From Solen grandis (Eukaryota > Mollusca > Bivalvia > Adapedonta > Solenidae), in NCBI GenBank assembly GCA_021229015.1, contig CM037783.1, forward strand, positions 55,045,311 to 55,109,310: DNA of 64,000 bases, written 5' to 3'. The position numbers and the translations under genes are program-made. Positions 26,801 to 36,258 of the stretch are shown in pieces. How positions within the stretch are numbered: position 1 is the first letter of the stretch; each line of letters begins with the position of its first letter. A model generated the notes under the pieces. It saw nothing but the letters and a program-made list of their open reading frames with translations, did no database searches and was not told the origin of the DNA.

Positions 26801-29800
26801 TTTCTGGTTTCGTGGGTGTTTAGTTAGAAAGGTTGGTAATACATTTACGATAGTTTTGAAGTAATAGGTTTTCTTCGTGTTCATGTTTAGGTCTGAATCT
26901 TCTTCTAGGCATCGGAGGTATTTGGGATGTTCTGTATGTGTTGGATTATTATTGGGAGGGACTGGGGCTGTCCTGCTCCCTATTAGCGTTCTTATTAGTT
27001 GCTGTCTCCTTAGTCGCAAGGTCTTTTTTGACTGATAAAGTAATTTTGTTGATAATATCGGATATGAGGTCTATTTCGTCTGCTGAAGTGTGTTTTTTTT
27101 AGGTACTCATTAATTTCAGTTATTTCCTTGTGTAAGTTTTCTTTTCTGGATTTCCAGTAGTCTAAAAGGATGGTGGTAAGTTGTATGCCAAAGTTTATGT
27201 GTTCTTCTTCCCATTTGATTTGTAGCGTAGAATTGATCACTGGAACTTGAGGAGTTAAGTTAACTCATAATGATCTAGGTACAGATTTTGAGCTTACACA
27301 TTTTTCTAAGTATTGTATATGATGTTCCATCCTTGTAAGTTGTATATTAAGTTTCTTGAGAACTTTAAATCTAGAGACGTTCTCTTAATTAATGTGTCGT
27401 AGGTTCATGTCCAAATCACCGGCTTTCCGTTTTTTATTCGACGGGGCATTAGTCTGTATCGTAGTTGTATCCTTGGTGATAACCGGTGTAGGTATAGAAT
27501 ACTCGCTATCACTCTCTAGATCCGACATCGTAGAACGTACTCCTAGGGTAGGATCCTTGACACTGGTATATATTTAGTATACCGGTAGATAGGTTGCCTT
27601 ATTATTATGTAGAATTATAAAAAAAATCTTGTGTTCTCATTTGCTGAAAGGAATAAATTTAATATTGAAATTACATGTAATTGTGTCCATACAGTGAAAA
27701 TTAAAAAAAATATTTAGGCTCCTGTTTCTAGCCCTACAGGACAAACCCCTGTTTAAAAATGTTAACCCCTATTTTGTTGTTGAAGTTTGCTATGTGTGTT
27801 CTCCAGCCACACAGCTGAGTCAGTCCGCCTACCTGGCCCTACAGCTGCCATACTGTTTGTTTGGCCTTGGACAGACGCCCAACTTCATCGAGTCACTGGA
27901 TGTTGGGATCCCAACCAACACTTCTGTAAGTTGTCACACAGACACATTCAGATAATGTTTTTTGTAATTCAGAAGATTTAAGTTAAATGTTAGATAGTGT
28001 ATGTTTTAACATAATCATATTAATATGTATGGGAAATTTACCATTAAAATAATAATTCATTTGATTTCTTAAATCAAAATTTAGTTAATTAGTTTGGTTA
28101 TCTGTTAGATTTTTTGTTCAAATTTTAGAAAACTTTAGAAAAAATCATTGTTGCAATTTCCAGCATATTATATATTTCTCTTATTGCCATTTTATTTTTG
28201 CCGTGCAATAATCTTTACTTTGTCAGAATGATAATGTCTTGTTAATGTGCTGAACAGGAGGAAAACAAGTTTCAGGATTGATGTTCTGTTTCTTTTCATA
28301 GACATTACTTACAAGATCTTGGACATCTGTGATACCCAACTCCCAGTTGCTGGTGATTCCATACCCCATGAATGATCCATCAAGGTACCTTAGTAATTTT
28401 GTTTCATTGATTACATATTTATGCCACCTCTTTGAAAAGGGGTCGGAGCATACAGATTTGCCGTTGTCCTTTTTGTGTCACCTCTGCTTGAACCATTTTT
28501 CTGTTATCTGTCTGTCCATCTGTCTGTCTGTCACACTTTTTCCATCAAGCTTCAGCAGGTAACACATGTGTTCCAAAGAACACTCTTATTTTTCCATCCA
28601 TCACAAATCTTGTGTCACATACTCATATATCTCTTAAACTGTTTGAGCAAGAGTCATAAAACTTTGAAGGAGTCACAGCAGAGTTATAGTCCCTGGCTTA
28701 TTTAAAATTAAGTTGAGGCATTCCATTTTTAATTTTTTTTAAACTGTTTAGCTTCCTTGAGTACAACTTGCTACAACTGATAGATAAACTCTCCTGATAG
28801 CCTTGTTTCTGTGTTAGAAGTGAAGATTATTGAATTTAATATCAAAGAAATAATGTTGTATGATGGGTTGCATTTATGTTACAGTCATCTTGTGTTAAAA
28901 TTGTTAGAAGTAGCCAAATTCTATAGTTCTCATTGATTTGTTCACTTGTTCACTATATACCTATTGCCAAACATAACATTGGTTGTCATGCCCTATTTTT
29001 CAGCTGGACCAATCGCCTATTTGTGATGCCCAGCAGGCTGATGCTCCTGACAGGGGCTGCATTACTGGGCACATGCGGCTTCATAGCAGGCATTGTTGGT
29101 ATACTACACTGGAGAGACAAGGTGAGGACAATATGCTCCTTTACCTCACAAGATTCATCAAGGACCAGTATAAAACTTGATAACCTTTCGAATAAATTGC
29201 AGGCTGGTTTGGTTTTATACTGTTAGCCTTTTCTCAGTACCTTTGATGGACTTTGACGATTGTTGAGACTGAGGGATGCTTTTAGGCTGACAAACTTTAG
29301 TATGATCCATCAAATTGTAAACCGGCATATCACAGTGATAAAAGGTTAAAGTTGATCTAAATGTTAACATGATAACAGTTGCTGTGATCCTAATTTAAGG
29401 ATTTATGTCTAATACAGTAAATGGTGCATTAGTATCTCAGCATGAGAGTCGAGTGAATTTAGCTGTAACATAAAGTGAACTGACCTACCAATATGTTGCC
29501 TGCAGTGATACATACCTGATACCAGTAGTGCATGTATATGAATATAGTTCACCATTATACCTGCCCCCACTACCCGTGGTAGAGGGGGCCTATAAGTCAC
29601 TTTGTCGGTCCTTCTGTCTGACCATTCTGAAATTTGTCCGTACTCTTACCTGACAAAGGAACCGTTGATTTTCAAATTATTTGGCACAAATATTTGCCTT
29701 TTAGCTGGAGTGTGCACGCTAGAACCAAATTGCTAGCTCAAAGTCATTCTTGGGAGTCGAAGGTAGTAAATAAATGCCAATAGGCCTGTCTGGGCTTAAC

Positions 29801-32456
29801 ATTTTCAAATTACTTGATAGAAATGTTTGCCATGGTGGGATGATGTGTTGTGCACAAAAAACCCATTGTTAGCTCCAATGCAGGGTTCAAATTTGATATT
29901 TTTTGCCACTTGCAAAAAAATGCAAGTGGTTTAAAACATAACTGGCAAACTTCATTTTCTACTTGCATTTTGCCGAAAATGCGAGTGTTAATTTTGAGCC
30001 CGGACTCTATTTAAAGTTTGACAACCAACTCTTTCTCCCATTTCTTCATTGTTTTCTGTGCAATGTTCATTGACATCAAAAGATGTAATAAAAAATCTCG
30101 ATATCTTTCATTTTGACATTGTTCAATTGATGTTCGAGATCAGCATCAGGCGCGTTTCCATTGGAAACTGGGACTAGTGTAAAATCAGGCTTCCAAGATC
30201 AATAGGAGGGTGTGGGTAACTTTTATTGATTGAAAATTAAATTAATATCGTAATTTTTAAACTTTTATAATTAGCATCATAATTATACCCCCGAAACAAA
30301 GTTTGGGGGGTATATAGGAGTCACCCGGTGGTCGGTCGGTCTGTTGGTCGGTTGGTCCAGCGGTCCATTGCATTTTCCTTGTCCGTGGCATAACTTGAAA
30401 ACCACAAGTTGGAATTCAATACAACTTCATGCAATGATCAAGCACATGGAGAGGAAGTGCAGTGCACAAGAACCATAACTCCATCTTGACTTATTACAGA
30501 GTTATTGCCCTTTGTTACTTTTTCCTTGTCCGGAGCATAACTTGAAAAGTACAAGTTCGATTTCAAAACAATTTCATACAATGGTCAACCACAATATGAG
30601 GAAGTGCAGTGCACAAGAACCATAACTCTATCTAAGAATTACAGATTATTGCCCTTTGTTACTTTTCCTTGTCCAGACTATAACTTGTAAAGTATTGATT
30701 GGATTTCAAAACAATTTCATACAATGGTCAAGCACAATGAGAGAAAGTGCAGTGCACAGGAACCATAACTCTATCTATAGGAATTACAGAGTTATTGCCC
30801 TTTGTTACTTTTCCTTGTCCAGACTATAACTTGTAAACTACTGGTTGGATTTCAAAACAATTTCATACAATGGTCAACCACAATATGAGGAAGTGCAGTG
30901 CACAAGAACCATAACTCTGTCTATAGGAATTACAGAGTTATTGCCCTTAGTTACTTTTCCTTGTCCAGAGTATAACTTGTAAACTACTGGTTGGATTTCA
31001 AAACAATTTCATACAATGGTCAACCACAATATGAGGAAGTGCAGTGCACAAGAACCTTAACTCTATCTAGAGTAATTACAGAGTTATTTCCCTTTGTTAC
31101 TTTTCCTTATTTTTCTTGTCCTGAACATAACTCGAATATTATACATGGTATATACTTGAAACTTAAAATGTAAACAGATGGCGACTAGGAGAAGTGCAGT
31201 GTCCAAGAACTGTAACCTTATATTTTTAAACTACTGTGACAAACAACCATTATTGACTCTCTATCAACTTTAAATAAAAACTTTACTTACTTATTTATAT
31301 CACAACCAATATACTATGTATACAGGTTCTTATCTATGCTCTGCCTGAAGTCTGGCTTCTCCTGCATTAAAGTATTTTGCGGGGGTATTAATCACCTTCA
31401 GTGATAGCTCTAGTTAGAAAATAAAGTGGCATCAAGTGTTAATATTCATTAGGGGAAATATTAATTGAAAACAGCAGATGTTTTAACATATATGTGTCCG
31501 TGTGTTGTGTACTGTTGTCAACAGACCGGGCTTATGATATTAAAAACAAACCAGGATTGTTTAGTTTTGATGATGTTATTGATTATCTTATTGAAATTAT
31601 CTCATTTAAACATGTTTAAGAAAATGTTTTAGCCAAAAAAATTCTAGAGGTTTAAAACATGACTTTCAAACTTCATTTTCTACTCACATTTTGCTGAAAT
31701 ACGAGTTTTTAATTTTGAGCCCTGCAATGACTAGGTCAGACTTAGAGGTCAAATGTAAGAAATCAATGTTGACTGTGCTTTGCCTGGTTTGTATGTTTTT
31801 GTCTGTTGGAGAAGATGCAGATATGGATGAACAACCTTATGTAACACAGAGTTATACCCCCGCCAAACAAACATAACATGGAAACTATTCAAGTTATTTC
31901 ATGAAAATAAAATATGACAGATGGTATAGGAAGTCAGTCCAAGAACGTCCCCCCTTTTTTCCCTTTTTCTTGTCCGGAACATGACTTTAATATTATACTA
32001 GGCATTGACTTGAAACTTAAAATATAAACAGATGGCGACTAGGAGAAGTGCAGTGTCCAGTGTACAAGAACTGCAACTCAACATTTTTAAACTACTGTGC
32101 CAAACAACCATAACTCTCTCTATCCACTTTAAATAAAGACTTAGCTTACTTATTTACTTACTTACTATCATAACCAGTTTACTATGTATACAGGGCTTTC
32201 ATATTAACAGATCACCAAAATGTGAAAGAGCCATTGTTTATAAGGAGTGCTATTGCCATGAACTGTAGCTGGTACATCAGCTGGTTAATAACATTTATTC
32301 TTAATCATTGACAAACAGCAGGGTAGTAGGGGTTTCAATCACTTGAAGTGATAGCTCTAGTTTTGATTTAATGCAGAAAATTTTACTTTATTACAGATTG
32401 AAGACAAGAAAGAAAAACGGCAGGAGGCTCAGAAATTCCATTTTGATGCCATGTAA
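8879..32456 (+). CDS. ITFG1: T-cell immunomodulatory protein homologue (ITFG1/LINKIN), 17 coding exons
   Basis: Coding exons: 8879-9050, 10648-10854, 11266-11314, 12136-12207, 12516-12622, 14046-14104, 14464-14554, 16799-16887, 18653-18822, 19977-20127, 20469-20574, 22098-22141, 22622-22700, 27807-27925, 28302-28384, 29004-29121, 32397-32456. All introns are GT-AG and every junction is in phase, giving 591 aa (human about 612). The protein has a signal peptide (MSVILLSFCIVLSC), then FG-GAP/VCBS-like repeats with calcium-loop words (AFGDYNADKHTD, ADFDGDLQMD, RVGDFNLDGYPD). A conserved QLSQSAYLALQLPY stretch follows, then one membrane helix (MLLTGAALLGTCGFIAGIVG) and a short tail ending KFHFDAM, nearly identical to the vertebrate tail. 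Family knowledge: a type I surface protein, an adhesion factor in nematodes (LNKN-1) that binds RUVBL AAA proteins and tubulin. The earlier in-frame GTG at 8834 is not used, because the signal peptide fixes the ATG at 8879. Confidence 0.95.
9480..9978 (-). repeat. Two degraded tRNA-derived SINE copies
   Basis: The segment TGGCAAGGTAGTACAAGTGC (9679 onward) recurs slightly changed from 9938. Before each copy the minus strand reads like a tRNA gene: TGGTAGAGTGT resembles an A box and GGGTCCCGAGTTTGATTCC resembles a B box (9866-9915). Both lie in intron 1 of the ITFG1-like gene. Confidence 0.5.
11351..11477 (+). mobile_element. Short Helentron-like non-autonomous element, family A
   Basis: The 5' end GTGTCACCTGCTG forms a hairpin with the AGAGGTGACAC that follows. 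A short GTCCATCTGTCCGTC tract comes next. Near the 3' end CAGCAGGTGACAC is the inverted copy of the 5' word. A second hairpin (GTGTTC/GAACAC) and the tail TCTTGTTT close the element. There are no coding sequences. Confidence 0.6.
12014..12067. repeat. Direct duplication of about 24 bp
   Basis: CACATGTGTGCATGGTTACAT occurs twice in tandem. It lies in an intron of the ITFG1-like gene. Confidence 0.6.
12886..12950 (-). repeat. SINE fragment with tRNA-like B box
   Basis: The minus strand contains GGGTTTGAACCC preceded by ACATACTTGACTGTGACTCT, similar to the SINE copies at 13331 and 34100. Confidence 0.45.
13331..13522 (+). mobile_element. tRNA-derived SINE
   Basis: The 5' part reads like a tRNA gene: GGTGCTGTGGTCCATTGGTA (A-box region), an anticodon-like region, then GTGGGTTTGAACCC (B box). 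A tRNA-unrelated body follows, ending in A-rich AAATAAAAAAATT. A minus-strand copy at 34100-34222 shares both the tRNA-like part and the body (ATGAAAAATTCTT). Confidence 0.6.
13718..13959 (+). mobile_element. TTAA-flanked MITE, copy 1
   Basis: It is bounded by TTAA and has inverted ends (TTAACCCTTTCTCTCATAGA at left, TATGAGGGAAATGGTTAA at right). Inside lies a 66-bp near-perfect palindrome that starts GCGAACAACATAAAACCAGA and is mirrored to GGTTTTATGCTGTTCGC. The TTAA flank and CCCTTT ends suggest a piggyBac-type MITE. It lies in an ITFG1-like intron. Confidence 0.7.
14337..14380 (+). mobile_element. Solo 3' end of Helentron-like family C
   Basis: ACCATCTTGGCCCTCTTGTT matches the terminal hairpin and tail of the elements at 14941 and 22978, but nothing of the body precedes it. 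It is a truncated copy or an end-only remnant. Confidence 0.5.
14831..14940 (+). mobile_element. Short Helentron-like element, family A, second copy
   Basis: It has the same 5' hairpin word TGTCACCTGCTGTAAGCAGA as the copy at 11351 and the same inverted 3' word (CAGCAGGTGGCAC). The 3' hairpin is degraded. It abuts the family C element starting at 14941. Confidence 0.55.
14941..16222 (+). mobile_element. Helentron-like element, family C, with about 148-bp tandem repeats
   Basis: The 5' end AGCTCAACTGAGCACTTGTG folds with CTCAGGGTGAGCT, and a GTCGTCCGTCGTC tract follows. The body is about seven tandem units of roughly 140-150 bp, each containing CTCTAGAGGCCACAGTTTTG, GGTCAAAAACTAGGTCACCA and GGTCAAATCTTAG. 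They become more diverged toward the 3' side. The end is CTCAGGTGAGCGAC, the hairpin GGGCCATCTTGGCCC and CTCATTTGTTT. Long apparent ORFs here are repeats of the unit, not genes. Confidence 0.65.
16230..16550 (+). mobile_element. tRNA-derived SINE with (AAAC)n tail
   Basis: A tRNA-like part carries the B-box word CGTGGGTTCAATCC (16278 onward). A body contains CATACCAAAGTC, GACTGGGTGTGGTAT and GTCGGTGGGACGTTAATCCC, and it ends in AATAAACAAACAAACAAA. Related copies are at 55846-55939 (3' end only) and 60490-60712. Confidence 0.65.
17140..17290. repeat. Imperfect tandem repeat of about 60 bp, three units
   Basis: The words CATTCCAAATGTAGTAATAA, CATTCCAAGTGTGGTAACAA and CGTTCCAAGTGTGGCTGTAA each follow a TTTATC/AATCA context. 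Confidence 0.45.
17360..17500. repeat. Recurring GGGTCCAATCCC words
   Basis: GGGTCCAATCCC occurs four times and a variant GGGTCCAACCC once, spaced by about 38-44 bases. The word resembles a pol III B box, so the patch may descend from tandem tRNA-like sequence. It is followed by a duplicated segment (CCTAGCGTTAGAGTCA and CCCAGCGTTAGATTCA, 17570-17640). Confidence 0.4.
17949..18184 (+). mobile_element. TTAA-flanked MITE, copy 2
   Basis: TTAA on both sides, inverted CCCTTTCCCTCATA ends and the full palindrome with arms GCGAACAGCATAAAACC. Same family and orientation as the copy at 13718. It lies in an ITFG1-like intron. Confidence 0.7.
18957..19710 (+). mobile_element. Helentron-like element, family D
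   Basis: The 5' word AGCTCGACTATTCGAAGAAT folds on itself. The 3' side carries the inverted word GAATAGTCGAG, then the hairpin CTGTCCTCTGACAG and the tail CTCTTGTTA. The body is four diverged units of roughly 150-170 bp with ACTTAGAATTTTGGTT and similar words. No protein. Confidence 0.6.
20677..21727 (+). mobile_element. Helentron-like element, family E, with long (TCCG)n tract
   Basis: The 5' word ATCCCCCGCCGCGAAGCGGG folds into a hairpin. A tract of about 140 bases of TCCG units with TCAG interruptions follows (20725-20860). Three tandem units of about 150 bp contain TGTCCGCTCCATATCTCAT and CTCAAGGTCAAGGTCATAC. The 3' part has the inverted word GCGGCGGGGGAT, the hairpin GTCCTTTGGAC and TGCCTTGTTT. 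A second copy is at 54239-55053. Confidence 0.65.
22978..24430 (+). mobile_element. Helentron-like element, family F (related ends to C), tandem body
   Basis: The 5' hairpin AGCTCACCTGAGCACGTGTG/CTCAGGATGAGCT is followed by a GTCCGTCGTCCGTCC tract. The body is about nine units of roughly 150-160 bp with CTCTAGCATCTTCAT, CTTCAAACTTTATGGCAATG and AGGTCAGGAGTTATGCCCC. The 3' end CTCAGGTGAGCGACC is followed by the hairpin GGGCCATCTTGGCCC and CTCTTGTTT. Its ends match family C but its body does not. Confidence 0.65.
24392..24682 (-). CDS. Small C2H2 zinc-finger ORF downstream of the Penelope-like element ORF
   Basis: 96 codons. Two zinc fingers: a first with C-x2-C-x13-H-x3-H (CKSCNKF...HLKTH) and a classical C-x2-C-x12-H-x4-H (CPGCIKTYTRKDYLKQHAQNIH). 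The ATG (24682-24680) lies one base after the TAA (24686-24684) that ends the Penelope-like endonuclease frame, and it is in a different frame. This looks like a second ORF reached by reinitiation or frameshift. Its last codons (from about 24432 down) run into the neighbouring Helentron-like repeat, so the native C-terminus is probably replaced. It could be an element protein or a captured host fragment. Confidence 0.55.
   Translation of the reverse strand: MDKNRLQPPESSYTRISSKLFQCKSCNKFIKGNVSHFAGHLKTHNKLKRKYLCPGCIKTYTRKDYLKQHAQNIHNINITNDLEIKQEGQDGPWSLT
24684..27528 (-). pseudogene. Degraded Penelope-like retroelement (reverse transcriptase plus GIY-YIG endonuclease)
   Basis: Reading the minus strand from 27528, MSDLESDSEYS starts a 47-codon piece with a basic NKKRKAG run. 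A helical piece around 27240 follows, then 27019-26441 ending in the KPADKGG motif. The reverse-transcriptase core is 26366-25245, with FYLLPKIHKP, DVTVLYTNIPH, GTTMGTKCAPSYA, the catalytic RYIDDIF and NFLDTTIH. Next comes 25248-25048, then a broken GIY-YIG domain (QTGNTIREH near 24905) closing with RTEEAYINLF...GLNLIQ and TAA at 24684. Stops and frameshifts (near 27240, 27015, 26440, 25247, 25045 and 24830) split the ORF, so this copy is dead. Family knowledge: Penelope-like elements encode a single RT-GIY-YIG protein. It lies antisense in the 13th intron of the ITFG1-like gene. Confidence 0.85.
28473..28590 (+). mobile_element. Short Helentron-like element, family A, third copy
   Basis: It starts TTGTGTCACCTCTGCTTGA, has a (CTGT)n tract, then CAGCAGGTAACACATGTG, the hairpin GTGTTCCAAAGAACAC and TCTTATTTTT. 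The 5' hairpin arm is partly lost. Confidence 0.5.
29881..31724 (+). mobile_element. CAGGG-ended hAT-like insertion with 5-bp target duplication
   Basis: The left end CAGGGTTCAAATTTG and the right end TTTTGAGCCCTG are inverted. Both are flanked by CAATG (29876-29880 and 31725-31729). A near-complete 120-bp short version lies at the left (29881-30002), and a related right segment at 31650-31724 shares CAAACTTCATTTTCTAC. A Helentron-like element is nested in the middle (30283-31415). There is no transposase. Confidence 0.55.
30283..31415 (+). mobile_element. Helentron-like element, family I
   Basis: The 5' word TATACCCCCGAAACAAAGTT folds with TTTGGGGGGTATA. GGTCGGTCGGTCTG and GGTCGGTTGGTCC come next. 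Five tandem units of about 140 bp carry CCTTGTCCAGACTATAACTT, CAATTTCATACAATGGTCAA and GAAGTGCAGTGCACAAGAAC. The inverted 3' word is GCGGGGGTAT, then the hairpin ATCACCTTCAGTGAT and the tail AGCTCTAGTT. Confidence 0.65.
31852..32363 (+). mobile_element. Helentron-like element, family I, shorter copy
   Basis: It begins TTATACCCCCGCCAAACAAA, contains TTGTCCGGAACATGAC and GAAGTGCAGTGTCC, and ends with the hairpin ATCACTTGAAGTGAT and AGCTCTAGTTTT. It lies just before the last ITFG1-like coding exon. Confidence 0.6.
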
Positions 32457-32522
32457 ATCATGTTGGAACAAACACTCAAGCATTCCATCTTGTCTTTCTC
32501 CTGCCCAGCAGAACAAATGTCT

Positions 32523-32622
32523 NNNNNNNNNNNNNNNNNNNNNNNNNNNNNNNNNNNNNNNNNNNNNNNNNNNNNNNNNNNNNNNNNNNNNNNNNNNNNN
32601 NNNNNNNNNNNNNNNNNNNNNN
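32523..32622. other. Assembly gap (run of 100 Ns)
   Basis: All bases are N. It starts 66 bases after the ITFG1-like stop codon, so part of the 3' UTR is missing. Confidence 0.99.
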
Positions 32623-34099
32623 ACAGAGCTACGTTCATTCCAATGTAGGTCAAATTAAGCTCAACATACTCTATTAGTTAAATATGCATCAAAATTCCAT
32701 TTCGGGGAAATAATGCTGTTATGATTTGATATTTATAGAGCCTTTATTTCATCTGAGATGCTGATCTGATTATTTGTTTTCTGGCATCCACGGTCGGAAA
32801 AAAAGTTGAAACTTTATCCGGGAAAACTGCTGACCTTACACCCACCCTGTTCGACGATCATTTTTTTTGCATTTTAAACTTACTGACAGTTACCATTGAT
32901 GACACATATTGATAATTGAAACATTTTTACACATATTCATCACAAAACATTTACTTTACACACCTTAAAAAAGCTTCTTGCACAAGCTATTTTCCAACCC
33001 CTTCAAATTCATAACAAATATCCACCATTTTATTCAAATTAAGCCATCATGTGACTTATTATCCGGGTAATTGATAACATTTAGTTTGCTGTCTGCGCAA
33101 AATACTAAACCTGTAAGTTGTATTAACTTAAATAAAAAATATAAATGGATTTTTGTTTGAAAATATGTCAATTTAAATAATTCAGATGAGATTGATCTAC
33201 AAAACAGCTAATCAAATACGAGTTCAAGATTTTAATGAAATGGACGTGCATCTTAAACATTATCCAGAATTTACACAAGAAGTCACATGATGTCTTAAAT
33301 TGAATATTAGAGCATGGCTGACATTTATTTTGATCATATGGGACAGTGAAAACAAATCGTCTTATCACGCTCTCACTCACAAACGGTGTAAAGGTAAAAT
33401 ACCCCGAAAACTGGTTAGTCAACCATACAATGAAATGACGCATCTGATTGGGTTTTCATTTAATCATTGTAGCATACTTTTAAAAATTTAATTTTCGTGT
33501 CAGAAATAATGTACGAGAAAATGTTGCTTGCATATATTTTTTCTATGTCATTGTTTCACTGAAACTATGCCAGATGAGAAAAAGTACTTATTGAAAAGGA
33601 GGTTTTGCAGGTGTGTTGTATATAGTACACCAAATAATAGCCGTGCATCAATAACTCGCCAATTTTGGCTTTCTAACGCTAAAAGGGATGTTGACAAACA
33701 GAACTTGTAAGAATGATGTCACACAGAATCCATTTAATAAAAATCGAGGTCAAAACAAAAAAGGCATCGGAATAGAGTACCATACGATACTGTTAATTAA
33801 AAACAGCAAAGAAGTAAAACCTAGGTCTTTTATAACAGTCTTACAGGATCAGCTGAGGATGCACTAAGGTTTAGTTTTTCATAAACAGGGATTGGTTGAC
33901 TCTTTATAGACTATCTAAATGTGTCAGTTGTCTATGCCTTGAAATTGCTTAATATATATGAATATTTTCATTTGCAATACCTTATTAAATATTTACACCC
34001 ACATTCAATATCATTGTTTTAATACTTGTATGATTTTATTATCAGTGTATATTTTTAAGCCTTTAAACATAGTCTTACAATTTATACTTATCCCTCTTG

Positions 34100-34222
34100 A
34101 TTCTGGGTTGGACCAGTTCTTTACACCTAGGAAGGCCATGAAAAATTCTTACACCCAAAAGAGTTTGAACCCATTACCTTCAGATCCACAGTCGGGTATG
34201 TTACAAGTGGACCGCAGCACCC
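34100..34222 (-). mobile_element. tRNA-derived SINE, minus-strand copy of the family at 13331
   Basis: The minus strand reads GGTGCTGCGGTCCACTTGTA, then GGTTCAAACTC-like B-box sequence, then AAGAATTTTTCATGGCC. The same order is seen at 13331-13430. Confidence 0.55.
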
Positions 34223-34571
34223 TTCAGTTTCAGTGGTTAACACAAATGTGGTTTAATTCCGCTTTGTGTGGTCACTAATGAAGTTTGGCCGACCCTAAAT
34301 TAATCCTTGAAGGATCAGCTTGTTTACATCATTCAGGATGTGAAATGTTGCTGTTTGTCTCAAGTGTAGGACAAAATCCACCTGGACTTACTCCGGCCCA
34401 AGAAATTTAGCATTTGCAGACAAAACCCCCCTTATGGAAACAGGTACACAAAAAAACAAGACAACATAATTAAAACAAACTTCACTAAAGCTTGCACTTG
34501 TTGGTTAATTCATGTTGTTGCTATTCTAGGGAGACAGTTGAATATAATGTAATCAAAACCATTTTAAGTGC

Positions 34572-34651
34572 ATATCGAGGGGTGAGAGCGAAACTAGGCT
34601 AAGTGCTTATATAAATATACTTAGCACAGTTTCGCTCTCACCCCACGATAT
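34572..34651. repeat. 80-bp fold-back palindrome
   Basis: The left arm begins ATATCGAGGGGTGAGAGCGA and the right arm ends with its near-complement (TCGCTCTCACCCCACGATAT). The arms are about 34 bases with a few mismatches and a short AT loop. No direct target duplication is obvious. It would form a strong hairpin in DNA or RNA. Confidence 0.75.
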
Positions 34652-36258
34652 AGAATTACATGGAACTTAATATATATAATAATGTTGCGGTCAATCTTCG
34701 AAATAAGACATTAAAGAGAACTCAATCAGGGTGAACATCATATTATAGTCATATATTTTGAAGAAAAAAAAGTGTCTTATTTTGAGTTAGATGTTACTTT
34801 TTTATCATTTCTCAAATCGTCAGTGTTTTTTTTGGCAGTTACCTGAATTTCTGGTCTAAACTTAAAGGTGAAATTAAGTCACTAAACAGCTGATAAATAC
34901 TGTAAGTTTTGATTTGTTGACTAAAAAATCGAAAGTAACCCTCCGGAGAAGAGATCAGCTTGTTTGCTTTCTATATACATTCCTTAAACTTCAAATATTT
35001 TTTTTCAGAAATATATTCCTACATGTCTTAATGTTCAAAATGATTCAACTACACAAAAAACATATCTAAAGGATGAAAAACACATATTGGATTTGAAACC
35101 TTCAGACCCCTTCCTATCCTGGAAAAGACATGATTTATCAGAGCATGACTTCAATACTATATGGTGGATGCACTCCAAACTTGTTTTGTATTGTGATAAG
35201 TATACAGTTGATCATTTGACATTTGCCCTTTCTCTGACAACTGGTGAATGCAGGTGATGCAAGTGTTTCAAGGAACACCCATACAGTTGTATTACCTGAA
35301 GGGACGGGACGTATTATGTAGTGAACTTGTTCGTCTGATCGTCAGCAATTTCATATTTGCTCTATATTTTTAGAGCACTTGAAAGACATTCATAATTATA
35401 CTTGTGTCAAATGTCCTCTCATTAAAATGCAGAATAAACACTAACTGTAATTAATACACCACGGCTGTGTATCTTTTAGAGATACTTCTTGTCATGAAAA
35501 TTGTTTCATTATGAAATATAATGGGCTTTTAACAATTATGATTAATTCACTATATAGAACTTCGACAGGACTTTATAGAAATGCACATATCAAATATGCT
35601 AAAATACAAAAAAAAAAAAATCATTCTATTCAAACAATATAAAGTGTGCTTGAGGCCAAACAGTATAGTAGCATGTTAGTATGGGCAGGTATGTAGCTAC
35701 TCAGAAGAATGGGCAGGTTTCCAGGCCATTCAGATTTGCTTGATCAGCAGTTAGTCAGTGGTTGTGCTGCTACACTGTGAAGACTATTCAGACCAGGGCC
35801 CAGGGCATGTATTGATGCATGTCTCACCTGTAATACTGCATTAATTTGAAATAAGACTGTTGAAATTTGTATCAGAGAGACAAGGAGAAGCAGAAAGTGA
35901 TAAGTTGGTTTTGTTCAGTTAATCAACTTTATGTGTGTTTATGTGATCTTTAATTTTTAAGTTGTGTATCTGTGACTTCTCCCTAGGATTCTGAAAACAG
36001 GAGTCCCTGACAGAGATTTGCCAAATAGTTGGGGGTTCTTCTATATGTTTGTATGTAGGAGCTGCTCAAGCGTCCCAAATGTTCGAATTTGGAATGAGTG
36101 AGAAACATTAGATTTTTCATTGTCCCCTTGTGGAAGGTGCTTGTGATGCTTATATGTTTGAATCTTGATCTGGATACAGTGTATTATAACATTTTGTGGA
36201 CAGGCTAAAAAACTAATTACTGAAAATTATTTGATGTTCACTAGATGTCTGGACTTCC

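Larger units (their letters stand above)
29556..31851 (+). mobile_element. Helentron-like element, family H, interrupted by a later insertion
   Basis: The 5' end TACCTGCCCCCACTACCCGT folds with GGTAGAGGGGGCCTATA. A GTCGGTCCTTCTGTCTG tract and body follow. The body stops at 29880, where a CAGGG-ended element enters, and resumes at 31730 with ACTAGGTCAGACTTAGAGGT. The 3' end is unclear and may be replaced by the element at 31852. Confidence 0.5.
32623..36258. other. Intergenic stretch downstream of the ITFG1-like gene
   Basis: AT-rich, with no coding exon that I can support. It probably contains the rest of the ITFG1-like 3' UTR. A SINE (34100-34222) and a fold-back palindrome (34572-34651) are listed separately. 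Confidence 0.4.
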
